NCBI RefSeq assembly: GCF_016908975.1
Contig: NZ_JAFBEX010000016.1
Location: forward strand, 1-64,000
DNA: 64,000 nucleotides
Direction of reading: 5' to 3'
Source: Neobacillus cucumis
Lineage (GTDB): Bacteria; Bacillota; Bacilli; Bacillales; Cytobacillaceae
The notes below the pieces were generated by a model that made no database searches, was not told where the DNA came from, and saw only the letters and a program-made list of their open reading frames with translations. Shown piece after piece: positions 18,767-28,620 of this stretch (position 1 is the stretch's first letter; the number at the start of each line of letters is the position of its first letter). Both the position numbers and the translations under genes were made by a program.

Positions 18767-19156
18767 TTACAACTTTCCAGTTAAAAACTGTGCTTCTCCA
18801 AAACCAAAGCTCCAATCAGCTGCCCCGTTTGTAACAATTGAAACCATGATGTCCTTTGGATCCATTCCACAGTATTCTGCTAACTCTTCTGCTAGAAGTT
18901 TATAAAATTCTTTCTTTTGTTTATCACTTCTTTGTGTACTTGTGACACTCACAATCACTAGATTTTGGCTTCTCTCAAATCCTAATCCAGTATCTTCAAT
19001 AATCAATTCATGGGCAGGGTGCTGATTGACAATTTGGTAGCGATCCCGTTCAGGTACACCAAAAGCCTTTACAACAGCTCGATGTGAGGCATCTAATAAT
19101 CGTTTTAAAGCTGCCTGATCTCGTCCCTCAATTAAATCAAATCTAACTAACGGCAT
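18767..19156 (-). CDS. Tautomerase-family protein
   Basis: This 129-residue protein starts MPLVRFDL, leaving a Pro at position 1 after Met removal, the catalytic base of the 4-oxalocrotonate tautomerase superfamily. The ATG at 19156 is chosen for that reason and for the strong TGGAGGAGAT site; an upstream ATG at 19189 would bury the Pro. The length fits the longer, fused-repeat tautomerases. It has its own 11-bp operator array, so it is probably induced with the iol genes. Its role there is unknown; an enol-keto step on an inositol intermediate is possible. Confidence 0.85.
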   Translation of the reverse strand: MPLVRFDLIEGRDQAALKRLLDASHRAVVKAFGVPERDRYQIVNQHPAHELIIEDTGLGFERSQNLVIVSVTSTQRSDKQKKEFYKLLAEELAEYCGMDPKDIMVSIVTNGAADWSFGFGEAQFLTGKL

Positions 19157-19191
19157 CTTATCTCCTCCAATTGATTGGATTCTATCCATTC

Positions 19192-19235
19192 ACTTAATAT
19201 CAACTATTGATAATATTTTGGTTAACTTATGATTA
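19192..19235 (-). promoter_or_regulatory. IolR-type operator array upstream of the tautomerase gene
   Basis: Four contiguous 11-bp units on the minus strand: TAATCATAAGT, TAACCAAAATA, TTATCAATAGT, TGATATTAAGT. Phase is exact over 44 bp. The pattern equals that before iolA, which places the tautomerase in the same regulon. Confidence 0.72.
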
Positions 19236-19284
19236 TATCATAATGAATTTTGGGCTTTTCGTCAACATTTTCATCAACACTATT

Positions 19285-19528
19285 AGAAAAGCGCAAGGTG
19301 CTTAGACTTCGGCGACAAGCACAAGACGAGCCGGCCGCAAGGTTTTTCTTTAACCTTTTGGACGGATTGACCTAAATGTGGAGGCGACTGTTCTGGGACT
19401 CTAGGCTAAGACGACCACTGTAAGAAGGCGCTTTTTGCCTTCTTCAGGGGGTGGCTTATGACTCGAGTCCCAAGGAGCCGCAACTGGATATGCTTGTGAC
19501 CTCGAGCCGATGGCGCCTGGAGCTGGAC
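19285..19528. repeat. Dispersed non-coding repeat (GCGCAAG...GGCGC-CTGGAGCTGGA type)
   Basis: It begins AGAAAAGCGCAAG and ends GGCGCCTGGAGCTGGA. Two related elements are at 45073 and 46947. This is a multicopy intergenic element type in Bacillaceae. The 461-bp gap here otherwise holds the operator array and a terminator. Confidence 0.65.
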
Positions 19529-19560
19529 AATTCTCGAAGTCGAGATTTATACTTTCTTAT

Positions 19561-19603
19561 CATAAAAAAAAAGTCTTTCCTCATAAATTTGAGGAAAGAC
19601 TTT
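19561..19603 (-). terminator. Terminator after iolH
   Basis: AAAGTCTTTCCTCA pairs with TGAGGAAAGACTTT, followed on the minus strand by nine T. It ends the iolH transcript. Confidence 0.88.
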
Positions 19604-19618
19604 CTATTAAATAGTCTA

Positions 19619-20482
19619 TTAAATATGTAGACCCTCTCTAATCGATTTCAATGTAAGCTCATTGGACCACTCCGGTCTGTCAGGATAGGCAAACACTGAA
19701 TTCGTTACAATTCCATCAAATTTCATTTCTCTTAATTTCCGGTATAAGGCATCAAAGTTAATTTCGCCTTCACCCGGATTCAAATGCTGATGGATGGTTA
19801 CGTTGGCATTTGGAGGATTAATAATATAGCGTAATCCAAAGCCTGCCTTATGATTGAGCGTATCGGCAATTAAAACATGGGCAAGTAAATCTCCAGCTTC
19901 CTCTAGGTGTTGGGCTACATCGCCGATCCCATCATCATAAAAGAAAGCATGCGCTACCGAATAGACCAACTTAATCCAATCCTTATCAAAGGCACGAATC
20001 ATACGGATAGCTTCTGTGTTCAACTCGATAAAATCATTTGGATGGGATTGAAGATTTAAATTGATACCTTCTCTTTCAAAAATAGGCATTAGCTCTTCCA
20101 TGGACTTGACAAAAGCCGCTTCACTTTCAACTGGACGGCTTTTATCCCCAGCGAATTCACTGTTCATTAAATCTACACCTAAATCAGAAGTAATCTCAAT
20201 ACAGCGTTTCCAATTTCTTACCGCAGCTTGCCGCTCTTGTTCATTCGGTGAAGACCATTGTTGAACAGGAAGGACGGAAGAGATTCGAACGCCCGCATCT
20301 GAGCAATATCTTTTTAGATCTTTGATCAACTGTCTGTCCACTTTTGGATATTCATAAAACCAAATAAAATCTTTACGTGGTGATAACTCTACCCATTCAT
20401 AGCCTAATCTAGCAACTGCATCAATCGTTTCTTTTAAATTAGTATTGTCACGATAATGTGACGGATCGTATGCTAAGCGCAT
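19619..20482 (-). CDS. iolH: Sugar phosphate isomerase/epimerase family protein IolH
   Basis: This 287-residue TIM-barrel protein of the xylose-isomerase-like group starts [13 protein letters not shown] and contains [14 protein letters not shown] and [11 protein letters not shown], matching B. subtilis IolH. The exact reaction of IolH is not firmly established; an isomerase or epimerase role in inositol metabolism is assumed. It is a separate unit with its own IolR-like repeats and a terminator at its end. GAAAGGGG precedes the ATG. Confidence 0.88.
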   Translation of the reverse strand: MRLAYDPSHYRDNTNLKETIDAVARLGYEWVELSPRKDFIWFYEYPKVDRQLIKDLKRYCSDAGVRISSVLPVQQWSSPNEQERQAAVRNWKRCIEITSDLGVDLMNSEFAGDKSRPVESEAAFVKSMEELMPIFEREGINLNLQSHPNDFIELNTEAIRMIRAFDKDWIKLVYSVAHAFFYDDGIGDVAQHLEEAGDLLAHVLIADTLNHKAGFGLRYIINPPNANVTIHQHLNPGEGEINFDALYRKLREMKFDGIVTNSVFAYPDRPEWSNELTLKSIREGLHI

Positions 20483-20529
20483 TCAAAAATCCCCTTTCTA
20501 TTTGAAAAAGCATGTACAACATTTTATAA

Positions 20530-20561
20530 AATGTTGGGTAACTATTGGTAATCTATAAGTA
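20530..20561 (-). promoter_or_regulatory. IolR-type operator repeats upstream of iolH
   Basis: TTACCAATAGT and TACCCAACATT are adjacent 11-bp units on the minus strand, with a weaker third unit beside them. The spacing equals the iolA array. Confidence 0.55.
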
Positions 20562-20630
20562 CATACTAATACGAACTGTACCAATTATCAATATTTTTTT
20601 ATTATTTTTAACAAAAAAGTAGAAATAAAT

Positions 20631-20653
20631 ATCCCTTCTAAAAAAGAAGGGAT
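20631..20653 (-). terminator. Terminator after the second iolR copy
   Basis: ATCCCTTC pairs with GAAGGGAT around a TAAAAAA loop, with a T-rich minus-strand continuation. Confidence 0.55.
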
Positions 20654-20668
20654 TTTAGAAGACATGTA

Positions 20669-21424
20669 CTATTCTGCAATAACCAGCTGAATTTGGTTAT
20701 TCTTAGCATATTCTTGGTAGGTATCATCTGGAAGGCGGTCAGTAATTAAAACATCAATTTCATTTAAACCGCAAAAGGTCATTAATCCATATTTATCGAA
20801 TTTATCATGGTCGATTAATAGATAGACTTCAGAACTTCGATTGACAATGGTCTTCTTTAATTCACTTTCCAATGGTGATGCGTTCGTTACTCCATTAGCA
20901 AGAGAGATACCGGTAGAGGCCATAAAGGCTTTTTTAATATTGTAATCTTTAAATAAGTCCATATTTCTCGGATTGACAAATGAATTGGTTTTACGGTCCA
21001 ACATCCCTCCGACAGAGATAACATTTAGATTCTCAAATGGAAGGGCACGAACGATAAAGTCAATACTATTGGTGAAGATAGTCAAATTTTTGTCCTTAAG
21101 ATAATTAAACATTTCAATCGTTGTCGTACCTGAATCAATAAAGATAAAATCTCCATCTTCTACAAAACTAGATGCTTTTTCTGATATTAATACTTTCTGT
21201 TGTTGATTACGTACTTGTCGATCTTGAAACGATTCAAGTTTTTTATGGGCAACTGATACCCCGCCATAAACCTTTTTTAAATCTCCCCGATCCACTAACT
21301 CTTGAACATCACGTCTAATGGTATTTTTCGATACATCAAAGACTTCTACTAGTTCATCCAATGAGGCGGATTGATGTTCATTCACATAATCCTGTATTTT
21401 TTTGATGCGTTTTTCTTTAATCAT
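20669..21424 (-). CDS. iolR: DeoR-family transcriptional repressor, IolR-like, copy A
   Basis: This 251-residue repressor has an N-terminal DeoR helix-turn-helix (SLDELVEVFDVSKNTIRRDVQ) and a C-terminal sugar-phosphate sensor domain (DSGTTTIEMF; DHDKFDKYGLM). The family responds to a phosphosugar, DKGP in B. subtilis inositol control. It lies beside copy B, equal in length and similar throughout. Operators of IolR type precede iolA, iolH and the tautomerase. TACCAACAAA-TAACCAGAACT at about 21480 on the plus strand, just upstream, may allow autoregulation. Confidence 0.88.
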   Translation of the reverse strand: MIKEKRIKKIQDYVNEHQSASLDELVEVFDVSKNTIRRDVQELVDRGDLKKVYGGVSVAHKKLESFQDRQVRNQQQKVLISEKASSFVEDGDFIFIDSGTTTIEMFNYLKDKNLTIFTNSIDFIVRALPFENLNVISVGGMLDRKTNSFVNPRNMDLFKDYNIKKAFMASTGISLANGVTNASPLESELKKTIVNRSSEVYLLIDHDKFDKYGLMTFCGLNEIDVLITDRLPDDTYQEYAKNNQIQLVIAE

Positions 21425-21560
21425 TACATTTCACCCTATTTATTGTTATCGCTTACATTATATTTATTCTATCTCCATAGTACCAACAAATAACCAGAAC
21501 TTCATTATTTTTTTATAAAAAGGATGAAATAATTTTATTTAACTCTTCAAAAAACCAAAA

Positions 21561-22316
21561 TTAGGTAGAAATCACAAGTCGAATGGTATTTTTTTTAGCA
21601 AATTCTTGATAACTTGGTTTCGGATCCCTATCCGTAATTATGTAATCGATCTCATCCAGACCGCAATAGGTCATTAAACCATATTTATCAAATTTATCGT
21701 GGTCAACCAATAGATAGACTTCTGCACTTTTTTTCACGATTAACTTTTTTAATTCACTTTCAAGCGGTGAAGCATTTGTTACTCCGCTGGATAGGGAGAT
21801 GCCAGTGGATGCCATAAAGGCTTTCTTAATATTGTAATTACTAAGTAAGTCTAAATTCAGCGGATTGCCAAACGAGTCGGTTTTCCGGTCCAATACCCCT
21901 CCGATCGATATGACATTCAATTGTTCAAAGGGAAGAGCACGGACAATAAATTCCATACTATTTGTAAAAATGGTCAAGTTCTTTTCCTTTATATAGTCAA
22001 ACATTTCAATGGTGGTTGTTCCTGAATCTATAAAAATAATATCTCCATCTTTCACAAAGCTGGCTGCTTTTTTTACAATGGAAGCTTTCTGCTCTTGGTT
22101 ACGTGTTTTTCTATCTTGAAAGGACTCCAGTTTTTTATGTATGACAGATACACCGCCATAAACTTTTTTCAGTTCTCCCCGTTTTACGAGCGTTTGAACA
22201 TCACGCCTGATCGTGTTTTTCGATACATCAAATACTGAAACCAATTCGTCTAAGGAGGCAGAATGTTGTTCAATCACATAGTCATGGATTTTTTTGATGC
22301 GCTTTTCCTTAATCAT
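21561..22316 (-). CDS. DeoR-family transcriptional repressor, IolR-like, copy B
   Basis: This second 251-residue DeoR repressor aligns with copy A without any gap. The recognition helix segment VSKNTIRRDVQ is identical, so both should read the same operators. The sensor domains differ at scattered places (for example NSFVNPRNMDLF against DSFGNPLNLDLL). This looks like a tandem duplication with divergence of ligand response. A strong AGGTGAAAGG-type site precedes the ATG. Confidence 0.88.
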   Translation of the reverse strand: MIKEKRIKKIHDYVIEQHSASLDELVSVFDVSKNTIRRDVQTLVKRGELKKVYGGVSVIHKKLESFQDRKTRNQEQKASIVKKAASFVKDGDIIFIDSGTTTIEMFDYIKEKNLTIFTNSMEFIVRALPFEQLNVISIGGVLDRKTDSFGNPLNLDLLSNYNIKKAFMASTGISLSSGVTNASPLESELKKLIVKKSAEVYLLVDHDKFDKYGLMTYCGLDEIDYIITDRDPKPSYQEFAKKNTIRLVIST

Positions 22317-22542
22317 AACCTTTCACCTCCTAGTTTATTATTCTTAACAAGTATTTTATCAAAAAATACCCAAAATTTCACCTAATGTTATATGAAATTT
22401 AAATATATTTCTTTTAATCTTCCTAAAATATACTCACAATTATATAAAAAAAAAGTATGGAAAGCAGAATAAGAAAAAGACATCCCCATTTAAAGAAATG
22501 CCTTCATTACTTTTAAAAGTTTTTTTATTCATAAGATGTGTC

Positions 22543-23128
22543 TCAAATTAAGCTAAATACATTTCGAACTACTCTGTCTTCCGACAAATTAAACAAACTA
22601 TCTAAATCCATGCTTCGTTCATTTTTATGGTAAAATTCTTTAGATTCCCAATTATATCGATAATCCTCTTCCTCCCCCTGACCGATTTGGAATTTGATTG
22701 CAGTATAATTCCTTTGATAGGATAGCTACCCCCATCGTACCCGGTCCTCCTAAAAACTTATGAGGTGAAAAGAATATTCCATCTAAATATTCCAGTTTAT
22801 TTGTAGGATGCATATCAATTTGTACGTAAGGTGCAGATGCAGAAAAGTCAACAAAACAAACGCCCCCATTGCGGTGCATTACTCTGCAAGTTGATAAAAT
22901 CATGTTGGTATTCCCGTTACATTGGAGCAAGCTGAAAAAGATCCAATTTTCAATGGGCGATCCTTGTAATTCATTATGGCTGTTTCCAACATTTCTTGAA
23001 ACTTCTCCATTGGAATTGGGTGGGATGACCTCTACATCGGCAACGGTCTCTTCCCAGGATATTTGATTAGAATGATGCTCCATATGGGTGTTTATCTTCG
23101 CTATACATTCTTCTCCCATTTGAATCAC
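22543..23128 (-). pseudogene. Decayed class V aminotransferase (cysteine desulfurase-like)
   Basis: The frame 22652-23128 carries pieces of a PLP enzyme: MEHHSNQISWEETVADVEVI, MHRNGGVCFVDFSASAPYVQ, and FFSPHKFLGGPG, whose Lys is the PLP-binding one. The middle is scrambled or deleted and the N-terminal third is gone. After SGGGRG the frame stops; another frame then reads EEEDYRYNWESKEFYHKNER to a stop at 22543, which I do not recognise. It is a gene relic, not a working enzyme. The 22317-22542 stretch upstream of iolR copy B is AT-rich with nothing recognised. Confidence 0.7.
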
Positions 23129-23285
23129 GGGATATATTTTTAAGAATACCTTCCCTTTTCATAGTACCTTATTGTATTAGCTGTTTAGTTAAATAATTCT
23201 GACATTCTGCCTACTTTTCTTAGTAATATTAACTTAGTCATAGTGGAACAATAGTTAAAGCTATAGACTTGAAAAGGAGTTAAAA

Positions 23286-24023
23286 ATGCAAAAACAGAAC
23301 ATCTTATTTAATCTTGATGATACATTATCATACTGTAATAGATATTTTAACCTAGTAATTGACGAGTTCGCTAATCATATGATGGCGTGGTTTGACTCGA
23401 TTACCGAGGAAGATATAAAACAGAAGCAGCTTCAAATTGATATGGCAGCGATTAGTGAGCACGGTCTAAAGTCAGATCGGTTTCCCGAGTCATTTGTTGG
23501 TACTTATAAATACTATTGCGACTTAACTGGGAGGGAAAAGAAAAAAGATGAAATCCAATATTTAAGAGAGTTGGGTTTTAAGGTATTCGAGATCCCTGTT
23601 GAACCTATTCCATATATGAATGAAACTTTACAACGTTTAAAAGAAGAGGGACATGAATTATATTTGCATACAGGAGGAGATGAGGCTAATCAGCACAGAA
23701 AAATTACCCAGTTAGAATTGACTACATATTTTGAACATCGCATTTTTATTTCGGAACATAAAGATACAACAGCTCTATCCGATATTTTAAAAACCATTAA
23801 GGCTGACCCTAATGTAACATGGATGGTTGGAAATTCATTAAGAACGGATATTGTCCCAGCACTGGAAACGGGTATCCATGCAATATACATTCCAGCAGAA
23901 AGTGAATGGAGATATAACATAGTTGAAGTTAACGTTGAGCATAGTAGTGTTTTTATAACAGTAGATTCACTTCAAGAAGTTCCTGATGTCATTTATAAAC
24001 GTATCCAAGATCCAATGATGTAA
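23286..24023 (+). CDS. HAD-superfamily protein with Asn at the nucleophile position
   Basis: This 245-residue protein has the HAD fold: motif I ILFNLDDTL at the start, HTGG as a motif II-like segment near residue 137, and MVGNSLRTDIVPA as motif IV near 180. The usual nucleophile in DxDxT is Asp; here the first position is Asn (NLDDT). That would abolish the classical phospho-aspartate route, so it may be inactive or binding-only. GAAAAGGAG precedes the ATG. It stands alone. A 296-bp AT-rich gap follows with no recognised gene. Confidence 0.8.
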   Translation: MQKQNILFNLDDTLSYCNRYFNLVIDEFANHMMAWFDSITEEDIKQKQLQIDMAAISEHGLKSDRFPESFVGTYKYYCDLTGREKKKDEIQYLRELGFKVFEIPVEPIPYMNETLQRLKEEGHELYLHTGGDEANQHRKITQLELTTYFEHRIFISEHKDTTALSDILKTIKADPNVTWMVGNSLRTDIVPALETGIHAIYIPAESEWRYNIVEVNVEHSSVFITVDSLQEVPDVIYKRIQDPMM

Positions 24024-24320
24024 GTGGATAGAATAACCTTCTATTTAATAGCATGGTTTAGTCACCCCACCTTTCTTGAAAGTGGAGAGACTTCTTAACC
24101 CGCCATAGTTAGTAGTAGGAAGATCGGTTTTTTCTTTAAATTTGTGAAGCTAAAAATAAACTGCCCCTTATATGTAGTATGATTTTTCTTAGTTTTAGGA
24201 ATATCATTTACGATTCTTCTTCTTTATCTAAAACTGCACTAATTAGCTGAAGAAGAAGAATTGCCCCTTTAGTTTACTGACTTTGGCGACTTTATAAGGG
24301 ATTACTTTCCTTTTGGGCAA

Positions 24321-25475
24321 TCATTTTTTTAATCCTTCAACTTTAAAATGACCACCAAATAAAATATTTTCCTCATCTTTATTCATAAATTCAATCGTTT
24401 TACCTGTTTCGGCAGATTCATAAATCGCCTCTAGTATTCTTGTAACCATGTATGCTTGTTCAGGAGTAACGACCGGTGCTTTTTCTTCAAGAATAGCATT
24501 AATCCACTGACCAATTTCACGGTCCGCATCTGTCTCTTCGATCGGTGAGTTGTAGGCAACCCCTGCAGGATTTTGCACTTCCGTTTCAATAAGACGTCCA
24601 TACATTTCGCTATTAAAGAGCAACTCATCATTATTAGTTAATTTATTTCTTCGCATTTCTGCTCCACCTTTAGTTCCTGATAAAGTGGTCATCGCTTCAC
24701 GCTCATCCAATGTATTCAATATCCATGCTGCTTCCAAATAAATAATTGCTCCGTTTTTCATTTTTATAAGAGCAAAAGCAGATTCTTCTACGTTAAATGT
24801 TTGTGGGTCCCATGGTCCAAATAGATTTGCTTGATATTGATTCTTTAATTTGTTGAATGTAACTCCCGTAACAGAGTCCACTTCATAGTTGTTCATGCAC
24901 CACAATGTCAAATCAAGTGCATGTGTTCCGATATCGATTAACGGTCCTCCACCTTGTAATTCTTTATTCATGAATACTCCCCATGTCGGCACACCACGAC
25001 GTCGAACTGCATGAGCTTTCGCTACATAGATTTCTCCTAAATCTCCTCTTTCACAAGCCTCTTTTAGTAAAAGTGAATCTCTTCTAAAACGATTTTGATA
25101 GGAAATTGTTAGCTTCTTTCCTGATCGTTTTGCAGCATTCAGCATTTCTTTTGCTTCATTTGAGTTAGTTGCCATCGGTTTTTCACACATGACATGTTTT
25201 CCTGCATCAAGAGCTGCCACTGTAATAGGAGCATGTAAAACATTTGGTGTACATACATGAACTACATCTATATTGCTGTCATTCACCAATTCTCGATAAT
25301 CAGTGTAAATCTTTGCATTTTTACTGAATTTTTCTGCTGCATTGCGCGCCTTTGCTTCATCATTACTGCAAAATGCGATCACTTCTACCTTATCATTTAA
25401 TTTTATTAACGCTGGCAGATGCTTTTGAAATGCAATTGCCCCACAACCAATTATCCCCACTCTTAATTTACTCAT
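24321..25475 (-). CDS. Gfo/Idh/MocA-family NAD(P)-dependent oxidoreductase
   Basis: This 384-residue protein has an N-terminal Rossmann domain (VGIIGCGAIAFQKHLPAL) and the family signature EKPMA near residue 95. GGGPLIDIGTHALDL supplies the conserved Asp and His of the active site. Members oxidise sugars, inositols or glycosides at a ring hydroxyl. It is not clearly IolG: it is longer and lies apart from iol. It is third after acsA and adk on the same strand, so it may be driven by the shared promoter at 28347-28419. AAGAGGTGG precedes the ATG. Confidence 0.88.
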   Translation of the reverse strand: MSKLRVGIIGCGAIAFQKHLPALIKLNDKVEVIAFCSNDEAKARNAAEKFSKNAKIYTDYRELVNDSNIDVVHVCTPNVLHAPITVAALDAGKHVMCEKPMATNSNEAKEMLNAAKRSGKKLTISYQNRFRRDSLLLKEACERGDLGEIYVAKAHAVRRRGVPTWGVFMNKELQGGGPLIDIGTHALDLTLWCMNNYEVDSVTGVTFNKLKNQYQANLFGPWDPQTFNVEESAFALIKMKNGAIIYLEAAWILNTLDEREAMTTLSGTKGGAEMRRNKLTNNDELLFNSEMYGRLIETEVQNPAGVAYNSPIEETDADREIGQWINAILEEKAPVVTPEQAYMVTRILEAIYESAETGKTIEFMNKDEENILFGGHFKVEGLKK

Positions 25476-25568
25476 ACATCCACCTCTTGATTTCGAATCG
25501 CTTGCTATTTCAAATTGATGTGAAAAGCTTATTCCGGTATAAACATGATAGAATTAAAAAAATCCATA

Positions 25569-25677
25569 TTATGCCTCTTTCTTTTCGTTCTGCTGCTCCC
25601 TCAGGAACTCAGCCTGCTGCACTAGCCAATCCATATCTTCAAATTTTAAGGTGCCGCTGCGCAATTGAATAAACCTA
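25569..25677 (-). pseudogene. C-terminal gene remnant, unidentified
   Basis: An open stretch without a start codon encodes FIQLRSGTLKFEDMDWLVQQ followed by an acidic-basic tail and a stop. It looks protein-like but I cannot name the family. It lies between adk and the oxidoreductase gene. Confidence 0.3.
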
Positions 25678-25696
25678 TAAAAGGCATACTAGTAAA

Positions 25697-26347
<651 letters not shown>

Positions 26348-26484
26348 TCATCATCTCTCCTTGTTTTTGTTTGTCCTTTTAACTTGTAATATACTGAATG
26401 GATTTTTTATTTTATACGCGACTTACCAGGAACGATAAAGCTGAATCACTTAACTCTTGAACGATCCAGCAGTATCCTAGTTTT

Positions 26485-28203
26485 CTAGTCTTCCATTGTA
26501 GATAAATCACCAGTCGGCAAATTGAGTTCCCACGCTTTTAAGACTCTTCTCATTATTTTTCCACTTCTTGTTTTCGGAAGGGTATTACGGAATTCAATTT
26601 CTCTCGGAGCGGCATGCGCGGCAAGGCCCTCTTTCACGAAAATTCGAATCTCCTCTTTTAATTCATCCGATGCTTTGTATCCTTCTCTTAAGGAAATGAA
26701 TGCTTTAATAATTTCCCCACGTACTGGATCTGGTTTTCCAATGACTCCTGCTTCAGCAATTGCCGGGAATTCAACTAATTTGCTTTCCACTTCAAAGGGT
26801 CCCACACGTTCACCAGCAGTCATGATAACATCGTCGACCCGTCCCTGGAACCAAAAGTATCCATCTTCGTCCATATAGGCTGAATCACCGGAAACGTACC
26901 AATCATTTGGTAAGAAGTAAGATTCATATTTATTTGGGTTGTTCCAAATCGCTCTCATCATTGACGGCCAACCCTTTTTAATTGCCAAATTTCCCATTTG
27001 ATAAGGCGGCATTTCTTCTCCATTGTCATCCACAATCGCTGCCTGAACCCCAGGTATCGGTTTCCCCATTGATCCCGGCTTAATTTCCATGGATGGATAA
27101 TTGCATATAACCTGTGCTCCTGTTTCGGTCATCCACCATGTATCATGAATGTTCAAATCGAAAACTTTCTTTCCCCAAAAAATGACTTCAGGATTTAACG
27201 GTTCACCTACACTTAGAATATGCCTTAGTGAATGTAAATTATATTTTCTCACTAGTTCATCACCAGCACCCATTAACATTCGGAATGCTGTAGGAGCACT
27301 ATACCAGACGGTTACGCCATACTCTTCGATTGTTTGATACCAATCTTCGGGGCTAAAACGTCCACCTCGGATGACGTTTGTAACTCCAACTAACCATGGA
27401 GCAAAAATACTATAGGAGGTACCTGTTACCCAGCCTGGGTCCGCCGTACACCAATACACATCATCATCTTTTAAATCCAATACCCATTTAGCTGTTTGAT
27501 GGTGTTGGAGCATCGCATGGTGTACATGAAGGACTCCCTTCGGTTTTCCAGTTGAACCTGAGGTATAGTGAAGAAGGAGGCCATCCTCAAGATCCATCCA
27601 CTGAATTTCTAATTGTTTACTAGCCGTTTCCATTCTCTTGTAAAAATTAATAAAAGGCCCTTCTTCTTTTACATCATGTCCAACAATAATGACGTGCTGC
27701 AAATTCGGCAATTCATTAACCGGAACACGTGCCAAAAGCTCAGGTGTTGTCACAAGAACCTTTGCTTCACTATCGTCCAAACGATCTCGAACGGCGTCTT
27801 CCATAAACGCTTCAAATAACGGGCCGACTACAGCTCCTATTTTGATTGCCCCTAATAATACAAAATAGAGTTCAGGGGAGCGCGGCATAAAAATAAATAC
27901 TCTGTCACCTTTTTTTACATTTGTCGCTTCTTTTAGGGCATTCCCGGCTTTGTTTGAAAAATCCTTCATATCTTGGAATGTGTACTTTTCATCTCGATAT
28001 TTATCAGAAAAATACAGGGCAATTTTATTCTTTTTCTCTGACTCGACATGGCGATCAATTGCTTCATAGGCGATATTTATGAGACCAGTCTTGCTCCAAG
28101 AGAAATCTTCTTCTATTTGCGACCAGTCAAACATATCGTATGTATTTTTATAGTTTTCTAAATTAAATGAGCCTTCTTGCTTAAAAATCATTTCAAAATT
28201 CAT
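26485..28203 (-). CDS. acsA: Acetyl-CoA synthetase (AMP-forming)
   Basis: This enzyme makes acetyl-CoA from acetate, ATP and CoA, releasing AMP and PPi. From the ATG at 28203 it has 572 residues, as B. subtilis AcsA. YTSGSTGKPKG is the adenylate-forming P-loop, WWMTETG the motif A5 region, and PKTRSGKIMRRVL carries the Lys that is acetylated for control. GAGGGG lies nine bases upstream of this ATG; the ATG three codons earlier is too close. The promoter at 28347-28419 belongs to the AraC-type set. Acetate might be released by the linked pathway. Confidence 0.94.
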   Translation of the reverse strand: MNFEMIFKQEGSFNLENYKNTYDMFDWSQIEEDFSWSKTGLINIAYEAIDRHVESEKKNKIALYFSDKYRDEKYTFQDMKDFSNKAGNALKEATNVKKGDRVFIFMPRSPELYFVLLGAIKIGAVVGPLFEAFMEDAVRDRLDDSEAKVLVTTPELLARVPVNELPNLQHVIIVGHDVKEEGPFINFYKRMETASKQLEIQWMDLEDGLLLHYTSGSTGKPKGVLHVHHAMLQHHQTAKWVLDLKDDDVYWCTADPGWVTGTSYSIFAPWLVGVTNVIRGGRFSPEDWYQTIEEYGVTVWYSAPTAFRMLMGAGDELVRKYNLHSLRHILSVGEPLNPEVIFWGKKVFDLNIHDTWWMTETGAQVICNYPSMEIKPGSMGKPIPGVQAAIVDDNGEEMPPYQMGNLAIKKGWPSMMRAIWNNPNKYESYFLPNDWYVSGDSAYMDEDGYFWFQGRVDDVIMTAGERVGPFEVESKLVEFPAIAEAGVIGKPDPVRGEIIKAFISLREGYKASDELKEEIRIFVKEGLAAHAAPREIEFRNTLPKTRSGKIMRRVLKAWELNLPTGDLSTMED

Positions 28204-28346
28204 ATTTCTCATCCCCTCAATCTAAAGACTTATGAGTTGAAACGCTTTCTTTTTGTCGTGTTTTTATTTTTTGAAGTTCATTTGAGACTTTTCCTTAGGG
28301 ACACCTTTAATCTCTCTCCTAAATTCAGATTAATCGATTAATTTAA

Positions 28347-28419
28347 ATAATAATATTAACAAAGTGCCTATACAATTAACTATCCTGCTTAGCTTTTCGA
28401 AAAAATATAATATATTGCT
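28347..28419 (-). promoter_or_regulatory. AraC-regulon promoter, site 1 (acsA-adk unit)
   Basis: On the plus strand the element reads ATTAACTATCCTGCT, 25 bases, then AATATATTGCT ending at 28419 (45 bp). On the minus strand it abuts TTGTAT (-35, 28370-28375), a 17-bp spacer, and TATTAT (-10, 28347-28352). The same layout occurs at three other places. The gap 28204-28620 holds nothing else besides a terminator. Confidence 0.8.
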
Positions 28420-28580
28420 ATTCTTTAATGAGCCATTTGAAACCGATATAATACGAAATAGGAACATCAAAAATAATATTAAAAATTTCAAAGAAAGAAT
28501 TGAGTGAATTTCATAATAATGATATTCCCAAGTAGGCATTTTATCCAGTAACATATAACTCATATTTCTTTGACTAACTA

Positions 28581-28613
28581 AAATAAAAAGGGAGGTACTC
28601 CCTGAGTACCTCC
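28581..28613 (-). terminator. Terminator after the MFS nucleoside-type transporter
   Basis: GGAGGTACTC pairs with GAGTACCTCC and is followed on the minus strand by CTTTTTATTTT. It separates this unit from the acsA promoter. Confidence 0.88.
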
Positions 28614-28620
28614 TACAAAT

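Noticed and set aside
24321..25475. Inositol 2-dehydrogenase IolG
   Set aside because: It belongs to the same family but is longer than IolG, lacks an 11-bp IolR array upstream and follows acsA-adk instead.
28330..28563. 77-codon minus-strand frame between acsA and the MFS gene
   Set aside because: It covers promoter site 1, is made of low-complexity AT-rich codons and has no good ribosome binding site.
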